A program made the translations under genes and the position numbers. A stretch of 43,834 bases of DNA, taken from Bacillota bacterium (GTDB lineage Bacteria > Bacillota > Bacilli > Alicyclobacillales > Alicyclobacillaceae). This document shows positions 17,988-26,196 of the stretch, in pieces; position 1 is the stretch's first letter, and every line of letters begins with the position of its first letter. Where the stretch lies: the NCBI GenBank assembly GCA_021799255.1, contig JAJZAV010000003.1, forward strand, positions 1 to 43,834, written 5' to 3'. The notes below the pieces were generated by a model. That model did no database searches, was not told the DNA's origin, and saw only the letters and a program-made list of their open reading frames with translations.

Positions 17988-18341
17988 CGCCAATCCCCCT
18001 TACGAGTTCTCTCCTATTATAACGTGAGATCTTGTCCATCTTCCAACCTGCAGTGTCGATTTGGCAAACTGCGAGTCGAATTTGTCTATGGTGAAAGTGC
18101 TATCATCAAGCTATCATAGCCTCATTGAGGCACAAGTTTGTGAGTGTCGAAAGTAACACTCCCCTGCATCAAGGAAGGGTGATTTGGTTGGTCGCGTCTA
18201 CCCCTGAACAACGCTATTGTTCGTTCGCGTAGGGACGGGTATGTATACTAGTGCACCAGAAAGCGGTCTCAAATCTGTATTGTCACATACCTCGCTCATG
18301 TTGGTATGCAGAGCTTGTGCCGTGCCTGTAAAGGAGGTGGT
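17988..18341. promoter_or_regulatory. Divergent regulatory region between araC-type gene and solute-binding protein
   Basis: No full gene is present. Possible regulator sites are two direct GCTATCAT repeats spaced 11 bases apart (18099-18106 and 18110-18117) and the inverted repeat CACAAGTTTGTG (18131-18142). A TATACT box at 18244-18249 could serve the rightward transcript; its only -35 candidate (TTCGTT) is weak, which fits an activator-dependent promoter. The direct repeats with helical-turn spacing resemble AraC-family half sites, but this is not proven. Confidence 0.4.
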
Positions 18342-18488
18342 GTGACTAGGACTAGACGCACTTCGCACTTCCTTGGGCCTTGTAAGGCGGTAGTACGAAT
18401 TGTTGGAGCGATTTGTGGGGGGCAGTGCACACACCAAGAGGACCACAAAACAGAAAGGGATGAATGTTGTGGCCAAGTTTTCATTTAA
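18342..18488 (+). CDS. Possible 48-codon Cys-containing leader ORF overlapping the solute-binding protein gene
   Basis: GTG 18342 is preceded by an exceptionally strong Shine-Dalgarno, AAAGGAGGTGG, and opens 48 codons (MTRTRRTSHFLGPCK...) with five cysteines, including ICGGQC and ECCGQ. It ends 20 bases inside the solute-binding protein gene in another frame, so its translation could open or control that gene's start. The composition does not match a known family. It may be a regulatory leader or a fortuitous frame. Confidence 0.3.
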   Translation: MTRTRRTSHFLGPCKAVVRIVGAICGGQCTHQEDHKTERDECCGQVFI

Positions 18489-20517
18489 AAAACCGCTCGC
18501 TGTCCTTATCGCGAGTGGCACCGCAGTTGGGACCCTATCGATGGGGTTCAGCGCTGCTCAAGCAGCAGCACCAGCACCGGTTACGTCCATCACAGTACCT
18601 AATCCAGCACCGACGACGCTGGATCCCGGAAACTGGGGCGGCCAAATCCTCGAGGACATGGGTTCGCTTTTCGAGGGCCTGTACGGTTACAATCAGCAGA
18701 ACCAGATTGTCCCGAAGCTCGCGACCGGATATAAGATCTCGAATAACGGACGCACTTGGACCTTTACGCTGCGCAAGAATGCCAAATGGTCCAACGGGGA
18801 CCCCGTGACCGCTCAAGACTTCGTTTTCTCGTATTTTCATCAACTAGATCCAGCCAACTCCGGCGCACAGATTTGGGACAGCGTTTTGAACGATGTCGCG
18901 AACTCCTGGGCCTACCACTATGGCGCAGCAACGAAGAGCCAGGTCGGTATCTCAGCGCCGAACAACTATACGCTGCAGATCACGACGTCCACGCCGCATG
19001 ACATCCTCGGTTTGATGGCAGTGGCTGGTTCTATGCCCATGGATCCGAACAACTTTAAACCGGGTGTATCGAATCCGCTGAGTTCCGCTAACATCATCAC
19101 CGACGGTCCCTATATGGTGAAGTCGTTCGTTCCGAACGGGACGCTCGTCATGGTGAAGAACCCGAACTATGTTGGGGCCCCTGGTGAATATAACGTCGGG
19201 AACATCCAGACCATCAATGTCATACCTGCCCCAAGCGTTCCTCTCGAGGACTTCATCTCGGGCAAATTGAATGTGGCTTTGATTGGCCAGACGTCTGACT
19301 ACAAGTACATCTTGAGTCATCCGGCATTGAAGAAGGAAATGCACTCCGAAATCACCAACCAGCTGTTCTATCTTTCCTATGACGATGCCGCTGCTCCATC
19401 GCCTCTCGACAACCTGAAGGTACGCGAAGCGATTATGATGGCCATTGACCGTTCGCCTATCGTCAACAACGTCCTGTCGGGTATGGGAACAGCTACGACC
19501 GTCTTCGGCAGCAAGTCGTGGCCCGCTTCCAAGTACGAGAAGGGGCTTCCGTACAACGTGCAGCAGGCCCAGAAATTGCTCGCTCAGGCTGGCTATCCGG
19601 GCGGCAAAGGATTCCCGACCTTACAGTTGTACTGTGAAGTACAGAGCGTACAGCCTCAAGGCGTTCCCGTAGCCGAGGCAATTCAACAAGAGTTGAAACA
19701 GAATCTTGGCATCAACTTCAAGATTACTCCGCTGGCGTCAACCCAGTATGGGTCCGTGGCGTGGAACGGCATCACCCAGGGGATTGAGCCTGGTTTGGTC
19801 GTCAACAGCGGCTTGGCCAACTGGATTGAACCGGCTCAGCTCGACATGCAGGCCAGTCAGGCAATCCTGTATCCTGGCACCTACGGATACAGCCCGGCGT
19901 TCCGTGCTCACGTCGCATCCTGGTCCGAGAGCAGTTATGCTCCGACCGACGTAAAGCTATTCGGGGATCCGAACAACGCCAAGCTCGGCACGTCTGCCAG
20001 CGACATGGTGCCTCTAAAGGCCGCGGCGCTCAAGTCCATCCAGTGGTTGGATAACTTCTATGCGCATCAGCCGGAACCGTATCGTTCCGAGTTGACCGCC
20101 GGCAGCTTGCCTCTCATGCAACAATGGTTGCAACTGTACAACGCATGGGCGAACGCCAAGACCCCGACCGACAAGCACAATGCGTTTGTGAACGCTTGGA
20201 AGTTTGTGGGCACGTACAGCACGACCGCTGGCCAGGCTACGGTTGGCGTTTACGACAAGGTGTGGTGGTACAGCCATCAGTCTAAACAGGACGCCAATTG
20301 GCAAATGTTGAAGACGGAGATGGCGGACAACACCTCCATGAGTGCGGCCGCGAAGATTGCGGGCAAGCTTGTAACTTCCATCATGCAGCAAGGCTACGCG
20401 ATGCCGCTGTTCCTGCAGGACGCCATCTACCTGGAAGACTCCAACCTCACTGGCGCACAGCCGAACGTTTGGTCGTGGGGCAACTTCTACCAGTGGCAAT
20501 ACATGAAGTCCAAATAA
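18469..20517 (+). CDS. OppA/DppA-type solute-binding protein (SBP_bac_5), probable oligosaccharide binder
   Basis: About 682 residues. The N-terminus KFSFKKPLAVLIASGTAV ... FSAAQAAAPAP is a classic signal peptide with an AQA-AA cleavage site and no lipobox cysteine, unusual for a Gram-positive binding protein. The mature part shows class-5 features: YKISNNGRTWTFTLRKNAKWSNGDPVTAQDFVFSY is split here as GRTWTFTLRKNAKWSNG and TAQDFVFSY, then LDNLKVREAIMMAIDR and AQKLLAQAGYPGG. GTG 18469 was chosen because AAAGGG precedes it by ten bases; ATG 18460 is almost on top of that sequence. No permease or ATPase gene lies nearby. The flanking alpha-glucuronidase and cytoplasmic xylanase suggest aldouronate or xylo-oligosaccharide uptake, although the family also imports peptides. 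Confidence 0.85.
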   Translation: MAKFSFKKPLAVLIASGTAVGTLSMGFSAAQAAAPAPVTSITVPNPAPTTLDPGNWGGQILEDMGSLFEGLYGYNQQNQIVPKLATGYKISNNGRTWTFTLRKNAKWSNGDPVTAQDFVFSYFHQLDPANSGAQIWDSVLNDVANSWAYHYGAATKSQVGISAPNNYTLQITTSTPHDILGLMAVAGSMPMDPNNFKPGVSNPLSSANIITDGPYMVKSFVPNGTLVMVKNPNYVGAPGEYNVGNIQTINVIPAPSVPLEDFISGKLNVALIGQTSDYKYILSHPALKKEMHSEITNQLFYLSYDDAAAPSPLDNLKVREAIMMAIDRSPIVNNVLSGMGTATTVFGSKSWPASKYEKGLPYNVQQAQKLLAQAGYPGGKGFPTLQLYCEVQSVQPQGVPVAEAIQQELKQNLGINFKITPLASTQYGSVAWNGITQGIEPGLVVNSGLANWIEPAQLDMQASQAILYPGTYGYSPAFRAHVASWSESSYAPTDVKLFGDPNNAKLGTSASDMVPLKAAALKSIQWLDNFYAHQPEPYRSELTAGSLPLMQQWLQLYNAWANAKTPTDKHNAFVNAWKFVGTYSTTAGQATVGVYDKVWWYSHQSKQDANWQMLKTEMADNTSMSAAAKIAGKLVTSIMQQGYAMPLFLQDAIYLEDSNLTGAQPNVWSWGNFYQWQYMKSK

Positions 20518-20538
20518 TCCGCTGGCCATCTGCTTCAA

Positions 20539-20575
20539 CAATGGGCCGTCACAACCGTGGCGGCCCATTGATTTG
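20539..20575 (+). terminator. Hairpin between the solute-binding protein and xylanase genes
   Basis: CAATGGGCCGTCAC pairs with GTGGCGGCCCATTG (14 pairs, one G-U) around AACC, followed by ATTTGT. The weak T-run suggests an attenuator that lowers xylanase expression relative to the binding protein, or a 3' mRNA stabiliser. Confidence 0.6.
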
Positions 20576-20608
20576 TGGTACATTCGTTTGAAAAGGAGAT
20601 GATTGACG

Positions 20609-21604
20609 ATGACTCAGGAGATTCCATCGTTGGCCAAGGTTTATGGAGACTTCTTTGCCATGGGGGCAGCGGTCAACCGTCGGACGATTGACACTCACAG
20701 CGAGCTGCTCAAAACGCATTTCAACAGCGTTACGGCCGAAAATGAAATGAAGTTCGAAAGCCTTCATAGGACGCGCGGCGATTACGATTTTTCGTCTGCG
20801 GACGCCATCGTGGATTTCGCCGTTGCCAACGGAATGAAGGTGCGGGGACACACGCTGGTATGGCACAATCAGACGCCAAAATGGGTGTTTGAGGATGCGG
20901 ATGGTCATCTGGTCCCTGGACCGGAAGTGGAACGGATTCAGAAGGAACACATGGAGACGGTGATGGGGAGATATAAGGACGTCGTCTACGCCTGGGACGT
21001 TGTCAACGAGGCCATATCGGACTCCGACGACGAATTCCTTCGAAATTCACCTTGGCTTCGGGCTTTGGGCGAAGGATTCATCGGGGATGCGTTTTTGCGG
21101 GCACACGCCATCGCGCCGGATGCAAAACTGTTTTACAACGACTACAACGAGACTCAACCCACGAAACGTGACAAGATTTACCGACTAGTCAAACAGTTGC
21201 GGAGTGAAGGCGTGCCCGTGCACGGGATTGGGATGCAGGGACACTGGGGACTCGGTGGACCATCGGTGTCCGAAATCCGCGAGGCCGTTGAGTTGTACAG
21301 CTCTCTGGGAGTGGAACTCCAAGTCACGGAATTGGACATCAGTGTCTTCGAATTCGAAGATAGACGGACGGATCTCAAGTCGCCAACCACAGAAATGATG
21401 GAAAGGTTGGCTCAGCGGTACGAGGAGATCTTCGCGTTGTTCCGTGAATACAAGTCGTCCATCACGGGCGTGACGTTTTGGGGCATTGCCGACGACAGCA
21501 CGTGGAAGGACGGGTTCCCCGTGCGAGGGCGTAAAGACTGGCCACTCCTGTTTGACGTGAATCATGAGCCTAAGGCGGCCTTCCATCGCGTCGTGAACTT
21601 CTGA
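20609..21604 (+). CDS. GH10 endo-1,4-beta-xylanase, cytoplasmic
   Basis: 331 residues, a single GH10 catalytic domain without signal peptide or binding module. The acid/base is about E134 (WDVVNEAIS) and the nucleophile about E241 (VTELDIS); other GH10 marks are SVTAENEMKFE, RGHTLVWHNQTPKWVF and GVTFWGIADDSTW. Absence of a secretion signal indicates that it cleaves imported xylo- or aldouronate oligosaccharides, like IXT6/XynA2-type intracellular xylanases of Geobacillus and Paenibacillus. ATG 20609 was chosen because AAAGGAG lies ten bases upstream; the TTG at 20603 is too near. It follows the binding-protein gene after a hairpin and works together with the GH67 enzyme. Confidence 0.95.
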   Translation: MTQEIPSLAKVYGDFFAMGAAVNRRTIDTHSELLKTHFNSVTAENEMKFESLHRTRGDYDFSSADAIVDFAVANGMKVRGHTLVWHNQTPKWVFEDADGHLVPGPEVERIQKEHMETVMGRYKDVVYAWDVVNEAISDSDDEFLRNSPWLRALGEGFIGDAFLRAHAIAPDAKLFYNDYNETQPTKRDKIYRLVKQLRSEGVPVHGIGMQGHWGLGGPSVSEIREAVELYSSLGVELQVTELDISVFEFEDRRTDLKSPTTEMMERLAQRYEEIFALFREYKSSITGVTFWGIADDSTWKDGFPVRGRKDWPLLFDVNHEPKAAFHRVVNF

Positions 21605-21630
21605 TTCTCGCGGTAGATCCTGCGTTGTTT

Positions 21631-21639
21631 TGCTATAAT
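21631..21639 (+). promoter_or_regulatory. Extended -10 promoter for the acetyltransferase gene
   Basis: TGCTATAAT is a perfect extended -10 element (TGnTATAAT) about 65-75 bases before the GNAT start. The -35 region is poor, as is allowed for extended -10 promoters. Confidence 0.55.
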
Positions 21640-21705
21640 GGCCGACGTGATGGATAAACCACCGCGTGTGCCTAGGTGATGCGCCATGGAGGAAGATGGT
21701 CGGTG

Positions 21706-22197
21706 ATGATTCGAGATGCAGTCAACGAAGATCTGCCGGATTTGCTCCGGATATACAATGACGCCATCGCAAAGTCAACCGCGACGTTCGACACTTCGCA
21801 GTTGACGCTCGAAGAGCGGGCGGTTTGGTTTTCGCATTACGGGGGGCCTCATCCCCTGTTAGTGTCCGAAGAGGACGGGAAAGTAACTGGATATGGGTCC
21901 TTGTCACGCTTTCGTGACAAGGACGGATTCGCGCGTACCGTTGAAATCTCCATTTACGTCGACGAGTCGTGGCGGGGCAAAGGAATCGGCAAGGCCTTGT
22001 TGCAGGAATTGCTCCGGAGGGGAAAAGAGCTCGGGCACCACGTCGTGGTTGCCGGAATCACTGGGGGAAACGAAGTAAGTACGAACTTGCATAAGGCTCA
22101 CGGATTTCAACACGTCGGTCGGTTCCGCGAAGTGGGACACAAGTTTGGTGAGTGGCAGGACGTTGACTTCTATCAACTGATTTTGCCAAACGAGTAG
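21706..22197 (+). CDS. GNAT N-acetyltransferase (phosphinothricin acetyltransferase-like)
   Basis: 163-residue cytoplasmic acetyl-CoA-dependent acetyltransferase. It starts MIRDAVNEDLPDLLRIYNDAI, typical of the PAT/Bar subgroup, and has ATFDTSQLTLEERAVWF and the acetyl-CoA loop SWRGKGIGKALLQELL, followed by GNEVSTNLHKAHGFQHVGRFREVGHKFG. The acceptor may be phosphinothricin-like, methionine sulfone or another amine; the family often detoxifies amino-acid analogues. GTG 21703 and ATG 21706 both fit the upstream GGAGGA; the ATG matches usual family starts. It has its own extended -10 promoter and is separate from the xylanase transcript. Confidence 0.87.
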   Translation: MIRDAVNEDLPDLLRIYNDAIAKSTATFDTSQLTLEERAVWFSHYGGPHPLLVSEEDGKVTGYGSLSRFRDKDGFARTVEISIYVDESWRGKGIGKALLQELLRRGKELGHHVVVAGITGGNEVSTNLHKAHGFQHVGRFREVGHKFGEWQDVDFYQLILPNE

Positions 22198-22305
22198 GGA
22201 CAAGAGCACACTTTTCGCCTGGCGGGCGGATTTGCATCGAGATGGAAAATGCGACACACTATACTGGTTGTGAACTCTATCGTATAGACCGGGAAGTGTA
22301 CTCGA

Positions 22306-23748
22306 TTGAATCCAGCAACAGCGCATCAAGAATCAAGGCAGTGGTGGGTGCTCGGAAATGTAGCCGTCGGGACGTTCATGGCGACGCTCGACGGGAGTAT
22401 CGCGAACGTCGGACTCCCGACGATATCCAATTCCCTGCATGTTCCATTGCACCTAGTACAGTGGGTGGTGTCGGCGTACTTGCTCACCATCTGTGCCGCG
22501 TTGCCTCTTGTGGGCAGTTTGGCTGACAGATGGGGACGCGGTCGGTTATACAACATCGGATTCCTGGTTTTCTCTGGGGGGTCCATGTTATGTGCGTTGT
22601 CGCCGTCTCTCGGCCTGCTGGTGGGTTCGCGGATAGTGCAGGCTACTGGCGCGTCCTTACTGATGGCCAACAGCCAAGCGCTCGTGGCTACCACGTTCCC
22701 CGTAAACAAGCGTGGCAGGGCGTTCGGCGTCATGGGGGCGATGGTCTCCTTAGGGTCCCTCGCTGGACCGGGCGTTGGAGGTCTGCTCATCGGCTTCTTT
22801 GGTTGGTCGTCGATTTTCTGGGTCAACGTGCCGATTGGCATCGTTGGCTTCATCTTGGGGCTTTTGTTGTTGCCAAAGGGGCGCGGAGAAGGACATGATG
22901 CTCCGTTTGACTACTCGGGCTCCCTCTTCTTTATCGTAGGAATCGTCGGCCTGTTGTACACGGTGTCCAATGCCGAGACGTGGGGCTGGTCATCGTGGTC
23001 AACTATCCTCGGCTTTGCCCTTGGCGCCCTGTTTCTCGTCGCCTTCGGTTTTCGGGAACGAGCGGCCAAAAACCCTATGATTGATTTCTCCCTCTACAAA
23101 AACCGCATGTTTTCCTCGGCGAGTATCGCAGCTCTATTGTCGTTTGTTTCCCTCTTTTGCACGAATACGATGATGCCCTTTTACCTGGAGGACGTGCTCC
23201 ACGCCACACCCCAAGCCACCGGCCTTTCCATGATGGCCTACCCCATCGCCATGGCCGTAGTGGCGCCATTCTCGGGATGGTTATCAGACAAAATCGGGCC
23301 GTACATCCTAACAACCAGTGGCCTGACCCTGAATGCCCTCGGGTTTGTTCTGCTGAACCTCCTTTCCTCGCACGTTCCCGTATGGCTGGTCGGCGTGCAC
23401 CTGGCGATTTTTGGTATCGGCCAAGGCATGTTCCAATCCCCGAACAATGCGAGCATTATGGGAACAGCGCCGAGAAACAAGGTGGGGTCCGTTGGAGGAT
23501 TGAACGCCCTCGTACGCAACATCGGGATGGTGCTTGGAATCTCCCTGTCGGTTTCTCTATTCTCAGTGCGTCTTCATGAAATCACGGGCCAAGCGTTCCG
23601 CGGTGTCCCGACCAACTTATCGCCGAATCTGTTTATGATGGGTCTGCACACCGTTTTTTGGGCCGCCGCCGGAGTGTGCATCGTCGGTGCCATTGCCTCC
23701 TCGCTTAGAAGCAGAACGCCGAGTTCGGCAGCTCGTGCGGCATCGTGA
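22306..23748 (+). CDS. DHA2-family (EmrB/QacA) multidrug MFS transporter
   Basis: 480-residue proton-driven exporter with about 14 membrane segments. Motif evidence includes LDGSIANVGLPTIS in helix 1 (motif D1), GSLADRWGRGRLYNIG (motif A), GARIVQ-type GSRIVQATGASLL (motif B) and GAMVSLGSLAGPGVGGLL (motif C, exporter signature). The TTG start at 22306 follows GGAAG at about ten bases. It is 108 bases after the acetyltransferase gene in the same orientation, so a shared detoxification role is possible. The transported compound cannot be inferred. Confidence 0.88.
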   Translation: MNPATAHQESRQWWVLGNVAVGTFMATLDGSIANVGLPTISNSLHVPLHLVQWVVSAYLLTICAALPLVGSLADRWGRGRLYNIGFLVFSGGSMLCALSPSLGLLVGSRIVQATGASLLMANSQALVATTFPVNKRGRAFGVMGAMVSLGSLAGPGVGGLLIGFFGWSSIFWVNVPIGIVGFILGLLLLPKGRGEGHDAPFDYSGSLFFIVGIVGLLYTVSNAETWGWSSWSTILGFALGALFLVAFGFRERAAKNPMIDFSLYKNRMFSSASIAALLSFVSLFCTNTMMPFYLEDVLHATPQATGLSMMAYPIAMAVVAPFSGWLSDKIGPYILTTSGLTLNALGFVLLNLLSSHVPVWLVGVHLAIFGIGQGMFQSPNNASIMGTAPRNKVGSVGGLNALVRNIGMVLGISLSVSLFSVRLHEITGQAFRGVPTNLSPNLFMMGLHTVFWAAAGVCIVGAIASSLRSRTPSSAARAAS

Positions 23749-23754
23749 CCCGAT

Positions 23755-23783
23755 TTTTCATCGGACTTTGCGTGGTGTATACT
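23755..23783 (+). promoter_or_regulatory. Candidate promoter for the short FAD protein gene
   Basis: TTTTCA, a 17-base spacer and TATACT, about 45 bases upstream of the ATG at 23829. Confidence 0.45.
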
Positions 23784-23828
23784 CGGTGACGAGAGCAAAC
23801 TACATACTCCTGAAGGGGGCCAGAGCTT

Positions 23829-24398
23829 ATGTATGACGTTGCTATCATCGGCGCCGGTCCCGCCGGAGCCAGCGCCGCAATCTTCACCGCGAAGGCGGGA
23901 AAACGCACGGTTGTGTTTGACAATGACCAGAGCATCACGCGCAGGGCCTGGATTGAAAACCATTATGGCTTGGAGTCGGTCGAAGGACCTGTTCTCGTCG
24001 ACACGGGCAAGCGACAGGCGCAGAAATTCGGTGCCGAAATCGTCTCGATGAAGGTTATCGACGTGAAGCCGAAGGATGGCGGATTGCGCATCACGACGGA
24101 GCAAGGCGAGTACGACGCCAAGCATGTGATTTTGGCGACAGGGCTTTGGGCGGATCTCGCCGAGTCCATCGGGCTGAAGACGAAACCTGGAACCGAACCC
24201 AGGATCAAGACGATTGTTGAAGTGGACCCAGCGGGCAAGACGGCCATTCCCGGGATTTGGGTTGCAGGAACTTTGGCTGGAGTGAGCGTTCACACCATCA
24301 TCACGGCTGGAGACGGCGCCAAGGTCGCTGTCAACGTGATCAGCGAGTTGAACGGAGAACGGTATGTCGATCACGATGTTCTGAAAACATCCGACTGA
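23829..24398 (+). CDS. Short FAD/NAD(P)-binding protein, thioredoxin-reductase-like
   Basis: 189 residues with the dinucleotide-binding motif YDVAIIGAGPAGASAA at the N-terminus and a C-terminal FAD-type segment, AIPGIWVAGTLAGVSVHTIITAGDGAKVAVNV. It is about 120 residues shorter than thioredoxin reductase. The NADPH-binding domain and the redox CxxC are missing, so it resembles only the split FAD domain. The usual Asp of the second FAD motif (AGD) is Thr (AGT). It probably binds FAD but needs a partner or a different electron donor. The start at 23829 has GAAGGGGG upstream and its own promoter. Whether it is a natural short family or a degraded reductase cannot be settled here; both ends look intact. 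Confidence 0.75.
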   Translation: MYDVAIIGAGPAGASAAIFTAKAGKRTVVFDNDQSITRRAWIENHYGLESVEGPVLVDTGKRQAQKFGAEIVSMKVIDVKPKDGGLRITTEQGEYDAKHVILATGLWADLAESIGLKTKPGTEPRIKTIVEVDPAGKTAIPGIWVAGTLAGVSVHTIITAGDGAKVAVNVISELNGERYVDHDVLKTSD

Positions 24399-24466
24399 CG
24401 CAAGTTGGGATGTCAGGCAAGTAGAGTGGACGATTTCCGTTCTATCAAAAAACATGGAGTCGATAA

Positions 24467-24495
24467 ACGGGGCCTGTGGGCCCCGTGTCTTGTTT
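24467..24495 (+). terminator. Intrinsic terminator after the short FAD protein gene
   Basis: ACGGGGCC pairs with GGCCCCGT around TGTG, followed by GTCTTGTTT. Confidence 0.65.
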
Positions 24496-24784
24496 GTCGC
24501 TTCAACTCGAGGCCCGCCGGGGGCAGACCGAAGACCTTCGCGATGTCGATGCCCGCGAGCATGGACGAGGCATCCGAACGTGGCCACGGCGTCTCCCGAC
24601 GACGGGGGATTCTTCACCCCCACAAGGCGGGACACTTCGCAGGAGGCGAAGTTGCCCCGCCTTTTGGCAGTGGTAAAATTGGGGGAAGAGCGTTGGCGTT
24701 TGTCTATTCGCAGGCGTTTCCTATGAAGTGAGGCGGGTACTTGGGGTATGAGTGTCCTCGCCCGAGCGAAGGGAGTGGAGAAGA
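24496..24784. other. GC-rich structured intergenic stretch
   Basis: About 290 bases without a supported gene; the three overlapping ORFs here have no recognisable content. Two hairpins are evident. The first is GGGGG-ATTCTTCA-CCCCC at 24604-24621. The second, longer one runs from 24626 to 24661, where GGCGGG and ACTTCGC pair with GCGAAGT and CCCGCC, and is followed by TTTTGG. The second resembles an intrinsic terminator. The pair could be a leader with an expression platform for the thiamine-binding-family gene or a relic of a mobile element end. No TPP-riboswitch core was found. Confidence 0.45.
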
Positions 24785-25090
24785 GTGGCTATTGTCGCCG
24801 TGAGCATCGCCCCGCTAGGTACGGGAAGCACCAGCGTGAGCCGATTCGTAGCTGAGACACAGAGGGTACTAGAGCGTCACCCGAACCTCAAGGCGCGGCT
24901 TGACCCGATGTTCACCAACATCGAGGGAGATCTTCCAGAAATTTTTGCGGCTATAAACGAAATGCACGAGGCGCTTGTCGCAATGGGGGCGAAACGTTTG
25001 TCGACAGTGGTAAAGATTGACGACCGACGAGATGATTCCCATTCTATGGACGAGAAGATTGAAGTCGTCAATTCGCTCACCGAGGGTTGA
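24785..25090 (+). CDS. MTH1187/YkoF-family thiamine-binding-type protein
   Basis: 101 residues of the small Thiamine_BP family (ferredoxin-like fold). The motifs AIVAVSIAPLGTGSTSVSRFVAE, DPMFTNIEGDLPEIF and MGAKRLSTVVKIDDRRD align with the family consensus across the full length. Members bind thiamine or hydroxymethylpyrimidine, or occur with cobalt/thiamine transporters; a direct role here is unknown. GTG 24785 was chosen over the ORF-track start because GGGAG and GGAG lie just upstream and the family begins at this point. It stands alone between a structured leader and a convergent hydrolase gene. Confidence 0.82.
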   Translation: MAIVAVSIAPLGTGSTSVSRFVAETQRVLERHPNLKARLDPMFTNIEGDLPEIFAAINEMHEALVAMGAKRLSTVVKIDDRRDDSHSMDEKIEVVNSLTEG

Positions 25091-25249
25091 GTTGAACCTT
25101 GGGGTGCGTGCACGACGCCGTGTTGGGGCCGCACACCGCGGTTCCCAAACGGCGCGTACCGAGGTTTTTCGCAACCGACCCGCCGCTGTTTCGTCTTTCA
25201 GAGTTATCGCGAAACCGACTGACGAAAGCGATCCACCACGCATGTCCCT

Positions 25250-26110
25250 CTATTTGAGATCTTGCCAAATTCGCGCGGCGATGCGCTGATACCCCAATTC
25301 GTTCGGGTGAAAGTGGTCTACGTACAAGTATCGGTTAAGATGAAAGGCGAATAGGTCCATGGTTGGCACCACGGTCATCCGAGAAAACGTTGATACAACG
25401 GCTTCTTCCTTCGCGTTCCATGCCTCCACTATGGCGTTCGTTTGTCTTGCGGACGCAGAAACGTTTGCGTAGGGGTTGTACAGGCCCACCAAGATCACGG
25501 GAGAGGTGTGATTGAGATGGCGCGTGAGTGTGAGAATGTGAGTGAGGTTCGTGAGAAACACGGTTTCGGCCCTGTGAATTCGCGTGAGTTTGATGTGGGG
25601 CAGGCCGGCGGAGTTGTGAAGATCGTTGCCTCCGATGGAGATGAGCACAACGCTCGCGTTCTTTACTTCGTGCTGTACGGAGGGTTGTTGCAGTTGCGCC
25701 CAAAGTTGACCGCTGGTAAGCCCGTCGATGCCGAGGTTTTCGTAGATCACCGTGTTGCCTTGGCGGCGGTAGTCAGCGGCAACGTCGCCCGCGAACCCTC
25801 GTCCCGACTGATCTCCGAATCCATGGGCCAAGGAGTCCCCCAGGACCAGGAGCCGTACGCTGTGGGGTGCCAAGGGTAGGGTGGACTCGGGTTTCGATGG
25901 AGAGGCGACTGCGGCTGTCGACGAAGGTTTCGGCAGTCCAAAGGTACCGCCTTCGCCGGCAGAGATTCCGTACACAGCGGCTCCTGCAAGGACAACGGCA
26001 GCGGCCAAGCTGATCCCGCCAGCTATTTGCGTTGCTTTGGCAGATAGTTGTCCTCTTTGCTTACGCTTTTTTGTGTTACGCTTGTCTGAACGATGTCCTA
26101 GCGTGTCCAC
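25250..26110 (-). CDS. SGNH/GDSL hydrolase with N-terminal membrane anchor
   Basis: 286 residues. After a basic cytoplasmic start (DKRNTKKRKQRG) comes one hydrophobic segment, GGISLAAAVVLAGAAVYGI, then a Ser/Pro/Ala-rich linker and an extracellular SGNH domain. Conserved blocks are VLGDSLAHGFGD (catalytic Ser), GIDGLTSGQL (oxyanion Gly), ISIGGNDLH (Asn) and YVDHFHPNELGY (Asp-His). Likely an esterase, lipase or polysaccharide deacetylase-type enzyme at the cell surface. GTG 26110 was chosen because GAGGAGGAAG lies just upstream, instead of the longer ORF-track start. It is divergent from the ABC transporter genes. Confidence 0.85.
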   Translation of the reverse strand: MDTLGHRSDKRNTKKRKQRGQLSAKATQIAGGISLAAAVVLAGAAVYGISAGEGGTFGLPKPSSTAAVASPSKPESTLPLAPHSVRLLVLGDSLAHGFGDQSGRGFAGDVAADYRRQGNTVIYENLGIDGLTSGQLWAQLQQPSVQHEVKNASVVLISIGGNDLHNSAGLPHIKLTRIHRAETVFLTNLTHILTLTRHLNHTSPVILVGLYNPYANVSASARQTNAIVEAWNAKEEAVVSTFSRMTVVPTMDLFAFHLNRYLYVDHFHPNELGYQRIAARIWQDLK

Positions 26111-26196
26111 ATCGCTTCCTCCTCGTCGTGACTTAAGTGTACTATACAAGAAGCCTGATGATATGCCGAATCACCGCACAGTGAGGAGGAAGTCGG

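Noticed and set aside
23574-24635. 353-residue minus-strand ORF across the FAD protein gene
   Set aside because: It runs antisense through a well-supported gene, its promoter and its terminator; composition is typical of a shadow.
24496-24784. TPP riboswitch upstream of the thiamine-binding-family gene
   Set aside because: The conserved CTGAGA and ACCTGATCTGG-type core elements are not present.
26111-26196. GntR-type operator in the gap between SGNH and ABC genes (GTACTATACAAGAAG)
   Set aside because: Only one half (TATACAAG) resembles the motif; the other half does not match, and the genes are unrelated to sugar acids.
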